From Didymodactylos carnosus (taxonomy: Eukaryota > Rotifera > Eurotatoria > Philodinida > Philodinidae): DNA of 37,959 nucleotides. The notes beneath the pieces were generated by a model. That model worked only from the letters and a program-made list of their open reading frames with translations, was not told the DNA's origin and did not search any database. Each line of letters begins with the position of its first letter. The first letter of the stretch is position 1. Both the position numbers and the translations under genes were made by a program. Positions 28,486-37,959 of this stretch are shown here, piece by piece. The stretch lies in contig CAJNOQ010000990.1 in assembly GCA_905250885.1 (NCBI GenBank), positions 1 through 37,959 on the forward strand. Reading direction: 5' to 3'.

Positions 28486-28881
28486 TTGTATATTATTACT
28501 ACTAATACTACTATTACTGTTTTTTCTTTAACTGCTTTACTACTATTGCTCTTTCTATCTCTATCGTTCTTTTTGTCTCTTAAAATACAAATTTGGTTAA
28601 AAAACAGAAGCTTAATTCAGTGTAAACAACTGAAACATTGTGGCCGCATCCAGAATACCGATGGTTATCGAAACAGGTTGCTGTTTCAGTTGACTTACGT
28701 ATATCATCTTGAGTTTGTATTCAACGGAAAATCTAGATTATTTTCAGGTAGACTTCCTAAAGTTTCGAGTGGGCCTATGTACTGGTCTTTTCAAGGCTTC
28801 TACAAGAATATAGATCAATCGACTGCAGTTGATGAGCGCCTATTTGTATTACTAAAAAGTTTAAATGAACATTTTAGTTGA
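28486..28881 (+). other. Isolated open frame, possible insertion
   Basis: A 131-codon open frame whose first third is low-complexity (T-rich, reading as Leu/Phe/Ser). From about 28610 the base composition becomes more balanced and the frame reads like protein (GRIQNTDGYRNRL, then LEFVFNGKSRLFSG and MYWSFQGFYKNIDQST). It has no recognised domain, no obvious splice context and no ATG near the protein-like part. It may be a degraded element or exon inserted downstream of RhoA rather than a working gene. Confidence 0.25.
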
Positions 28882-31273
28882 AGCCATTTCACTCACAATC
28901 GACAAATAAACTTATCATTAAAACTTAATGTTTCACCTTATTTCTTCCTGTTAGACGTGATATTCTGTCTTTTTTATTTTTAGATAGCACGCAAAATGCT
29001 AGAAAGATCTTCAAACGAAATTATTATGCAATTGTTCAAATATTTAGTTTTTTATCCCAGAATTAACTATGTTAAAATATCGATCATTTTATTAAGTATT
29101 TCATATCTATTGTATAACAATGATTAAAGTCTTATTCTTCTATATGTTAAATATTTAATAGCAAGGTTAAAATCCTTTAATTCTGTTGCTTGTTATTTAA
29201 AATTTATTTGATTCATTGGTTGATATTGCTCATTCATCAGACATTGATCGTTAGTGTTAATTAACCTCAATATTTTGCGAATTAACCGAATTTCATAAAG
29301 AATGTAATAATAATATTTTATATCAATAGAAATCTCATTGTTGAAAAAAATTATCAGTGAAAGTTTTTGGCGATTGAAAAATCGATTCTAACGACATGAT
29401 GTTGCCTGATATTGAATATTTAACAATTAAGACCGTCGTTTAAATAGTTTCATATCAGATATTTAAATTTCTTTCCACTCGAATGAATTATTATTGAAAG
29501 ATATTGATCAACTTACAGATTTAATGATTTTACAAATAGGTAGCAAAACATAAATCGATAAAAGATGGATTTTTTTAATAAGGGAACCTGTCTGAATAAT
29601 AGAAGCGCAGTGTTTTAATTAAAAAATTTTCAAAATAAGTTAATATCAGCAAATTAATTTAACGTTTTGACTATTAAAACTCTCGAGATGTTTTATTCTT
29701 CAACTATTTTAGAAATAATTTTGAATAAATTAGAATATCATATGATCAGAGTTCTTTTCATTACATTACTTAATTAAATAATTAAATTTTCGTTATGAAA
29801 TACTGCAAATGTTAGAATCAACCGATATAGCGACAATATTATCTGCTTATTTATGATTAATTATCATTTTTATCAACAAATTTAAGAAGTGATATATTAA
29901 TAGTAAACACGATATCACGTTATTAATTAACGGCAAATGCATTTACGAAAATTTCTCAAATAGAATGTGAAAACAACGGGTAGAATTTGAATACTTATTT
30001 AAGTAGTGTTCTAGTTATGAATGACACTTGTCAGTTAAACAATGAAAAATCTCTTTTTCGTTTCTTCACCGTATTTATTCATCTCTTACGTTCAGTTAGT
30101 CGTATTTTTTTTCCCACAGAACAGTTTTTAAGACTGAAAAAAGGGTGTCGATATCGGCTTTTTATACTGTTTTTGTTAAAAAATTAAATTAATGGTTCGC
30201 CGAATTAGTTCGGGGAGTTCTCACATTTTAATTTTCTTTTTAAATAAAAATAGCTTATATCAAATTAAATTATTAAATTTTTCTGTACATAACTCTATGT
30301 TGAACTGAACCATAATTTGATCCACCATAGTAAGGAAAACGAACGATAAACTTCATTTGATGTTACTATTATCTCATATTAAACCACGTAATAGCTGCAG
30401 AACCGATCAAATTTACATAGCACTCTGGAAGAGCTTCTGTATCCGAAATCCGAGTATATTTCGAGCCTACAGAGTTCTTATTATTAATAAAATTGTCAAA
30501 GTGATTTTTGTGTGAAGTTATTGTTTCTTGTTATTAAGTCCATATGATTTGCGGGTGAATGTGCATAGTTTTCATCAATTTATACAACTACATTTTCTAT
30601 TGTATGTAATCCTCGTTATTATCAACCAAAAAGTCAGCTTTTCATATTGTGTGAATGATCCGTATCTGTTTCTGCTACCATTTAGCGAAGTTTTGCTTGC
30701 AAAACTCAGCCTCACAAGTTTATCAAAACTATCCTTTCCAGAATGAGAAGGAGAGAAGTGGAGAAAAATAATATACGGTTCTATGTATCTTCGACAGCTA
30801 GTGACATCTACCAAAGTATAAAAGAGACCGGTCTGATTTGTGAACATCTGCAATTACATAATACATAATCTCTAGATGTTCAGATATTCATATGTTAAGA
30901 TCTTCAGATATCTAGATATATAAAGACATAGATGTTCAGATCTTCAGGTATCTTCCTGTTTCTTCCACGATGCAGAATATCAGGGAGATGCTCACTCTCA
31001 TCTGCCCGCCCCCTCCTTCGTCTTCCCTTTTCCCCATATCCAGAAGAATGCGTATTTTCAATTTATACTCGAAAAAGGCAAGCTTTTGCGCTTTACTTTC
31101 TCAGAAAAACACATATTTTGAATATATGCTAGAAAAGCAAGCTTTTCTTTCACCATGATTGTATGTCGATTTGTTTTCTTCACTTTTGGGGATCGGTCTG
31201 AATATCCAACAATTTTTCCCAAAAAGATCATCAGTTTTTTTCAAAAATCATAATTGTGAAAACCAGACCCTAT
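28882..31273. other. Gene-poor spacer
   Basis: Mostly very AT-rich without coding texture up to about 30.4 kb. At 30860-30955 there are repeated AGATGTTCAGAT(A/C)TTCAG words. At 31068-31150 there is an imperfect tandem built on (A/G)AAAAG(G)CAAGCTTTT. Confidence 0.4.
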
Positions 31274-31800
31274 CCTAGTGAAAGTACTCATACTATGCGT
31301 AAGACTTTACTCATAATTCGTCCATGAGTACTCATATGAGTTCTGCTAACAGCTTTTGAGTATTCTTACTCAGTGAGTACTCAGAAAATATTCATTCACC
31401 ATTTTGTTTTGCAAAAATGGAACTGTACAAAGAAGATAGAATTTAGTAAAGAAACAGAATATTTATATAATATTCTTCTCGCTGATCTCTCTGTATATAG
31501 TTAGAGATAGGCTCGTCTGTGAATAGACTTGTAGTCCAACCCTGGCTGCCTGAGATCACTCCTCTATATGAAAACACCAGATGAACAATGCTCATGAATA
31601 TTTTGCCAAAAGTTATATGCGTACTCAACAATACTCTAGCATGAGTGCTTAAAGTCGTCCCCACAGTACTCATTACTCACTCTTGAGTACTCACGTGAGT
31701 ACTCAATAATTACTTAAAATATATGAGTATGTATGAGTACTCATGCGGTTTTTCTAGCAGAGTACTTTTTGAGTACTCACGCATGAGTACATTCACTAGG
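31274..31800. mobile_element. Inverted-repeat MITE, 527 bp
   Basis: The left end reads CCTAGTGAAAGTACTCAT and the reverse complement of the right end reads CCTAGTGAATGTACTCAT. GAGTACTCATGAGTACTCA-type palindromic words crowd both ends (31325-31385 and 31680-31790). The interior is non-coding. No convincing target duplication was found at these boundaries, so the limits and the superfamily are uncertain. It lies about 170 bp upstream of the RIC3 start. Confidence 0.6.
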
Positions 31801-31960
31801 GTGCTGGTATAATATCAGTGTTGACGTGATGATATGTTTCAAACAAACGTCAAAAGAACAAAAGAGGAAAAACTGATAACTTAGTTTGTTCTCAATCTAA
31901 TCTTATGTTAAAATATATGTACAAAAAACATCTTTCTCAAGTGATAAACGCAAACTTTAT

Positions 31961-31971
31961 TCTGGTTTTAG
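31961..31971 (+). promoter_or_regulatory. RIC3 start-adjacent splice acceptor
   Basis: The sequence TCTGGTTTTAG ends at 31971 and the ATG follows with no intervening base. An upstream untranslated exon or a trans-spliced leader must supply the whole 5' untranslated region. Confidence 0.55.
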
Positions 31972-34900
31972 ATGTCAGTACTTACTCGTCCAAGTGTTGT
32001 TTTCGCTATTGTTTTTGGTTGCTTTGCTGTACTTATACCTAGAATTTTATGGCCAATAATCCGTAATACATTTGGATTAAATCCACCTGTAAAAGATGAC
32101 GAAATAAGTATGTGGATACTGTTCTAAAGTCTTTTTTAAAAAAGGACAAAAAGAATGAATGAGTGAATATATATATGGATGATTTTTGTACCGTTCGACC
32201 TGTGTTGTTGTCCGTTATTACTAAACCAAACTTTTGGAAACCTATGTCATTTTATTCCTGACACTTTACTCTATATATCCTACTAATCTCTTTTCTGTCT
32301 AATTTCCGTAGTGTATAGAAAGGATAAAGCACTTTGTGTTTTGGTCCTTTTTATCTCCTTTTTTTAGTGATTCTTGCACGTTCTTTGTCTTAATTAGCTT
32401 TGTTCTTCTTTTAAGGTGGGCGAAACAAAACCTTTTTTATGTTTCTGTTTATGTGCAGTATTTTTTATCTGCTCTATCAATCTGCAGTCTTAGTTTTGCC
32501 GAATCTATTTTAATTTCTGTGAAAACTTCGATGGAATTTGTGATCCGCGGAAAATGAAAGTGTTCCACCCTTTTTGGGTCTACAGTTCAGTTAGCAAGGA
32601 TTCAGTCACTTAATTTTTTGCTTTAGATTATGCAGAATCATGTACTCTATCCATTGGTAAAAAGCCGCAGTTCTCTAGGCTCTTCTATCTTTGTACGAGC
32701 GATAATTTATTGGCCAGGCTTACCATGGAACACTCAATTGTTCCACCTCCCATTTAAGCTTCTCTTGAGCAAGGTACACGACCTAGAGGCTTTGTTTTTT
32801 TACTCCGTGTGTGAAATGTACTAACCATTCAATGTTTAAAGATTTGAAGGCTATCGATTACTTGCCAGAAGAGAAAATTCAAAAATACATCAAAATGTTC
32901 CGCTCCCAAACATTTCTCTAGAATCGTAATGGCTAGCACATAAAGCCTCAAATTTTAAGATCATACGTATTTTGACACCCTGAATCGAATGACCGACTCA
33001 GTTTTCTGAAAATTAGATCAATGAAGGATTTTTAGAGGCCCCAGCTTAGAAATTGTCAAAAATCCTTTTTTAAGGATGGCAATCGATAGAGCATATGTGA
33101 AAATCTATGTTTCAATACATTTTTAAGCTTAGTTATGGTTTTTAGCTGACATCAGAGAAAATCGCATTACGATCCTGAGCCAAAAGCGAACAACCAGGAT
33201 TTGGACAGAGAAGGGCTTGGTAGTTTGGAAACAAAGTTTTTATAGACTTTCAAGTATCCTCTATAAACCTACAGTGTTAAAATATTTTTCTGATCACTCA
33301 TTTTGGGTCAATTTTTTCTTGAGAAAAGGTACAAAAATCACCAGAATCACTCATATATATGTGTTCGAATTGATATTCTACATACGAGCTTTGAAATGTT
33401 TCGTATGTCTCTATTAAGATTTTCACCGACCACCAGCACGTGAAAGAATTAGTGAAGGGGAACAAATTGAATATATTCATGTATGTTGTTTTTATCTAAT
33501 CGCATTTGTCTATCCATCTATTAGCTTATTTATTTTGAGGGCTCACCACCGCATATGCGAGGTTTACATCCTAGAATGCGAGAGCATGCTGAGAAATCTG
33601 AAAATAGTTCAAAATCGCTTATTACATTTGTCTTACCGATTTATGCTGTTGGTATATCAATTTATCTTATTTACACGGTGTGCAAGGTAAAATTATGTTT
33701 GTTTAATTTTATTAACAATTTGTCAAAGTGAAACTGGTAGGTGATATCAAAACGGAGTACAAATAAAGAAAAAAATTGTTTAAAAGAATACAAAAATACA
33801 TGTTGGGATTCTGATATTAAACAATTTCACACTAATGATGAACACGCAACTGGCCTTTATACTGGTAAGTTTGTTCAAATATGTTTGTTTTGTTTCTCAA
33901 AAAATGGAATTATTAACTGCTAATTATTCAGATATGGATCCTGAATATGCACAATATTTAAAGAAGAAAAAAAAGAAGCGAAATGAGACTGAAAAATTCA
34001 TGACTGCAGAACAAAAACAAAGTGAGGTGTTTGAAAATGAAACTTGCAAATATAATATCAGTTCATTTTTCATCTTTATTTAGTGCATCAAACATTGGCT
34101 GACATGAAAAATTCTCTGACATTCATTAGCTCAAAATTAATGACAAAACAAAAAACAGGCTCGTTGGGTAATTTTTTTTTTATTTTTGATATTTTGACTA
34201 TTTTCTACTGGTATACTTCAATACTTTTTGTGCGTAAGACGTCAGGGCTATCCACAAATAATAAAGTTTTATTCTATTATTGATTGTGGAAAGAGAATGT
34301 TTATCAGAGGCCGAAGCACATCGGGTCGGATCAAGTCGCATTCGGATTAAATAAAAAAATATTTCGGATCCCGATCAGGTTACCAGAAAAATTTTTGATT
34401 TTTCATGCGTTTTTCTGCGAAAAATCTAAAGTTACACCCCTTTTTTTGGATGCGAAAAAATTTTTTCGAGGTTCGTTCGCGTTCGGGAAAAGCATTTTTG
34501 GTTTAGTTTCAGGTTGGATCACAAACCGTTCGGATCGAATCGGGATCGGGTCAAACTCATTTGATCCGAATTGGATTCGGTCCCTGATGTTTATGCCAGA
34601 AAAATATAATTCACATTTTGTAATTCCAATTAGAATCAATTACATCAGACTATTGTAAACGTTAAAACCGAATAATAATTCTTATAATGAGTTTTTGTTT
34701 AGATGGCGATGAAATTACTCAACTTCAATCGCGTTTAGAAGCAACAGAAAGTCAAATGTGTCAGGTATTAAATGTATTGCAAACGGCATCAGATAGAGTC
34801 GGTCAGTTGACAAATAATTCAGCAACAACAGTAAATCAAAACCAACCAGTATGCATATAATTATATTGTAGTCATTCAAAATTTAGTTATTCTGGCATAT

Positions 34901-35652
34901 TCCTTTTTTTAAACTTTTAGCCAATGGCTCAATCAGCATTAGCGAAAACGAAATTAAATTCAACACTAAATAAAGCATCTAAAAAAAAATTGGTAGGATA
35001 CAAGAGATTTAGCTTGCAATTTTTGAAATACAATGATATCTAGCTTGAAAAGTAGTGAAGAAAAAGGCATTTTTCTTGTTTATGTACTACTTATTTTACA
35101 TTACATTCTCTTTTCGGTCCTTTTAAGCCGCACATCGAGGATATTGAAGATGAAGAGTCCGATGAATCTGATACAAGTGAGACAACAGACGATGATCGCG
35201 ACTTTAATAACGAAGAAGAATCGGATCAAGCTCCTAATAGTCTGAACGTTAACGACAAACCATCACACTATGACACATCCGAGTCATTATCATCGAACGA
35301 TGAATATGAGCATAATCAGTCCCGTCATTTAACTGATCAAGAGGATGACCCAACTGACTTGATGGAACTCGGTTATATGGAAACAAATTATGATCAACAT
35401 CCGTCAACCGTAAACGATTATAAATTGAAAAAAAATACGACAAATAGATTGAACCATAAAATATCAGTGGGTAGTGGTTCGAATAATAGTACGAGTAAAA
35501 ATCAAACAACACATTTATGGAATAATCGAAAAAGTAACAGTAATTCACAAAGTTTTAGTGATAGTACCTCTGGTACGAATTCTGATGACAACAAGACATA
35601 TCAAAACTCCTATAATCATCAAACAATCTTAAAACACAGAAGAAAGCACTGA
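31972..35652 (+). CDS. RIC3: RIC3-like acetylcholine receptor chaperone, nine exons
   Basis: Endoplasmic-reticulum membrane chaperone that helps nicotinic acetylcholine receptor subunits fold and assemble. Exons: 31972-32107, 33419-33480, 33525-33686, 33741-33864, 33932-34021, 34084-34167, 34703-34848, 34921-34992 and 35128-35652. All are in frame, giving about 466 aa. TM1 or a signal anchor is at residues 8-25 (VVFAIVFGCFAVLIPRIL). It is followed by a Pro/charged linker with HPRMRE, then TM2 at 99-119 (ITFVLPIYAVGISIYLIY), the hallmark RIC3 segment. A Lys-rich block and a coiled coil come next (EITQLQSRLEATESQMCQVL, about 223-242). The long C-terminal tail is acidic and Ser/Asn-rich, as in invertebrate RIC3 proteins. 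Exon 5 must use the GTGAGG donor at 34022, because the one 5 bases later breaks the frame. Intron 1 is 1.3 kb; most others are about 45-75 bp. Confidence 0.85.
34305..34586. mobile_element. hAT-type MITE, 282 bp, in RIC3 intron 6
   Basis: The ends are CAGAGGCCGAAGC on the left and, reversed, CAGGGACCGAATCC on the right, with CGGATC-rich words inward on both sides. The flanks ATGTTTAT (34297-34304) and ATGTTTAT (34587-34594) are a perfect 8-bp target duplication, diagnostic of hAT-like insertion. It is richer in CG dinucleotides than the host intron and non-coding. It lies inside the 535-bp intron 6, which without it would be about 245 bp. Confidence 0.92.
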
Positions 35653-37499
35653 ACAAATAACTATCGTAACTTTTGGTCCCTTCCTGTTTGTTTCGTGCAT
35701 GTAAATATTTATCTTAACTAGTCATTTATGTACTCTACATTTTACAAGCGACTATTTTTGATTTTAAAAGACGATTATTTTTAAATTGTATATAAAACTT
35801 TTATATAGTGTGTTTATTTGTACTACGACGAAGATAGTTTTTCATGTTAAAGATAGTTCATTGATGTTTACATTTAAGATGATTTTTTGACATTTCTCTA
35901 TGTCTCAGTTATACCTGGATTCTATATCATTTTTGAATCTCTTTCGCACCTTTTCTTGTACAACGCTTTGGCGTGTCAAGCATATAATATCTAAAAATCC
36001 AAAGTTCATGTGGTATGTTTTTGCTTTAATTATACGGTGAGTGAAGAAAAAAATTATCATTTCGCAAGTCATGGTTAATAGAGAATCATTTTAGAAACTT
36101 GAAAAGGATAAAGAAAAAGATCATTGATTTTTTATCAATGTATTAAGTACATTTGTTTAGTTGAAATTGAAAACTGAGCGAAGGACGAGAAGAAATGAAA
36201 GACTTATGACACTACTGCTTGGATCAGTGACTTTAGTGTCTGAATAATGTATCTGAAAAAACCAGCGTTCAAGGTGTAAAACAGTCAGACTCCCCAGACA
36301 TATTTGTGCTTTGAGTATAATCTGGAGAACATATGACATCGAGAATTTGGTCTCGCGTAGACGTTCTTCATGTAGACGTTACTTAGGGAAAAACAGCGAT
36401 AAGAAGGGCTAAGTTCTTTTTTTACTTTCACTCTTATGAACTCTTCTCATACAGGGAAATAGTTCCAACTGTTCGACTTTTGTTTCTAGTCGTAAGCCTC
36501 CCGCACCCGTAAAAGCTGTTGATTTTACGAAAAACATATCACTAAATAGAGGAAAGTTTGCTCTATTCAACTGCATTGTTATCTCCATAGCAGTGTATTC
36601 TAGCAAGTTTTTTGATGTCCTGTGAAAAAACTAACATTTAAACTGCTCAGTTCTAATTATACATGTTTCAAAGAATGTGCTGCACATGTGACATGTCTCT
36701 GTACATGTTCATTCGATTCAGCATAGTCAATAACCTCCGACCAAATATCAGTGGCTGTTTTCTATATCAACTAGTTTGACCAGACAACGTATTTTATAAA
36801 AGCTAAACTTGTTTCTCGTTTTCTTCGAAACTGACTTTTGTCTTCGTAGTTTTCAGCATTTCTCATATTTGTCGTCTCACAAGAATGCTACGACGCTCTG
36901 GATAGTCGTATTTTGAAAAGAAGTTAGTTAGTGAAGTTAGTGCTATAACATCAGAACCAACCTTTTACTTTTCAGTAATAAAAGTTTTCTGAAAAACTTG
37001 AAAGAAGTTTTTCGGGTTTTGTGAAAAAATGTTTATTACAGATATAAAACAAAAGTTCGAATATAAATGCTAGCAACGAAAACCTTATCGTAGCTATACT
37101 TTGATAAGACCAATATTCTCGCGAAATTTGATTAAGATTGGTCTTGTATTTACCAAGATTACTTCTAACGTGTGCGAGATCCGTGGTGGTAAAGGAAATT
37201 TTGTCATCTAATGAACTCTAGTGATCTTGAAATCTTATTGAACACCAAGTGGTTTTTTAAAACAAAATGATCTATAGGCACATTATACCAACGCAATTCC
37301 ACCACGGCCTACAAATTCAAAACCCTACTCGATCTAATAAATGCTGCTCGCGACCGTTGAACAAAGTATTTCTTCAGAGTCAGTTGGGGAAATCATTTAC
37401 TTCAGAAAACTTCGTTGTACTTATTTATTGATAAATCGTAAACTTTTCAAGGTAGAATGAAAATATGGTAAATAGTTTGAACATTTTACTATCGACTGA
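35653..37499. other. Downstream spacer, no gene seen
   Basis: The first few hundred bases are probably the RIC3 3' untranslated region (AT-rich). Beyond that no coding region was recognised. AGATTGGTCTTG and AAGATTAC words near 37.13-37.24 kb resemble the AAGATCTT repeat family. Confidence 0.4.
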
Positions 37500-37959
37500 T
37501 GCGAGATTTGCTTGAAACATACATTTGTAATCAAAAAGCGAAAAGTACGATCAGACTGAACGACTTTCTTCTAATTGTGAGAAAGACACTCATTTCATAG
37601 ACCTTGGGTGAAAGTTGCATCAGACTTCCTTCTCACTAACGATTTATCATAACTGGTTGGGATCAACAGGACAAAGAGCACTCTTAAGGTCTTATGACCT
37701 TCTAATCCATTTCGAACTTGCTCATTTCTTCAACTTTTGAGTAAGACTCAAACGAGAATGCCATGACTTATAGAATACTCCTTGTCCTGCTGAACGGTAT
37801 CGTTCACAACCAGTCATGATAAATCGTTAGTGAGAAGGAAGTCTGATGCAACTTTCACCCAAGGTCTATGAAATGAGTGTCTTTCTCACAATTAGAAGAA
37901 AGTCGTTCAGTCTGATCGTACTTTTTGATTACAGATGTATGTTTCAAGCAAATCTCGCA
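37500..37959. repeat. Large near-perfect inverted repeat at window end
   Basis: The left arm (37500-37659) and right arm (37807-37959) are inverted copies. They differ only at a handful of positions: one T/C, one A/G and a 7-for-3-base difference near AAAAAGCGAAAAG. A 147-bp centre separates them. Even the centre keeps some symmetry (ACAGGACAAAGAGC pairing with CTCCTTGTCCTGCTG). The right arm runs to the last base of the window, so the true outer limit is unseen. It may be a young foldback/MITE element, a genomic palindrome, or an assembly inversion artefact. Confidence 0.9.

Noticed and set aside
30528..30853. Overlapping open frames on opposite strands.
   Set aside because: Neither shows coding texture or family similarity.
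32336..32824. Two open frames in RIC3 intron 1, one containing IYWPGLPWNTQLFHLPF.
   Set aside because: No domain recognised, no splice phase linking them to exons 1 and 2, and exons 1 and 2 join directly in frame.
33779..33864. Alternative acceptor for RIC3 exon 4 just before AATACAAAAATACATG.
   Set aside because: It gives an out-of-family frame from exon 3. The acceptor at 33740 keeps phase 0 with a typical 54-bp intron and a hydrophilic product.
34284..34658. Open frames on both strands of about 80-124 codons in RIC3 intron 6.
   Set aside because: They lie mostly inside the hAT MITE; openness is due to its CG-dinucleotide-rich, stop-poor composition.

Overview
The window looks like AT-rich (about two-thirds A+T by eye) nuclear DNA of a small invertebrate animal. 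All recognisable genes are eukaryotic, with many GT-AG introns, several of them only about 50-70 bp. Three products are animal-type: an orexin/allatotropin-like peptide receptor, the acetylcholine-receptor chaperone RIC3, and RhoA with a CAAX box. A pyrimidine-rich AG acceptor lies just upstream of most start codons, as expected where spliced-leader trans-splicing is used. A bdelloid rotifer (Rotaria- or Adineta-like) fits best, but this is inference; a flatworm or another trans-splicing invertebrate is not excluded.

Layout. 1-3.7 kb is gene-poor and holds a foldback-type inverted-repeat element (about 621-1621). A four-exon histone H3.3 gene runs on + (3688-4464). Next come a hAT-type MITE (6884-7366) and an unrecognised candidate gene on - (7461 to about 8240). 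An eight-exon orexin/allatotropin-like GPCR fills 14676-9167 on -; its large intron 2 contains a Tc1/mariner-type MITE (11961-12916) and a decayed coding remnant. 14.7-22.2 kb has no recognisable gene but holds microsatellites, AAGATCTT-rich repeats and a 1.3 kb element with inverted ends (20036-21301). A PPP1R42 (LRRC67) leucine-rich-repeat gene on - (25441-22191) lies divergent to a six-exon RhoA gene on + (26961-28124). After a gene-poor stretch with another inverted-repeat element (31274-31800), a nine-exon RIC3 gene runs on + (31972-35652), with a hAT MITE bearing a perfect 8-bp target duplication in intron 6. The last 460 bases are a near-perfect large inverted repeat that the window edge cuts.

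The genes do not form an operon or pathway. They are independent single-copy-type animal genes (chromatin, neuropeptide signalling, cilium/centrosome-associated scaffold, cytoskeletal GTPase, receptor assembly) separated by non-autonomous DNA transposons. The exon models were assembled by eye from reading-frame phase, splice consensus and family alignment. They are internally consistent in frame, but transcripts have not been seen.
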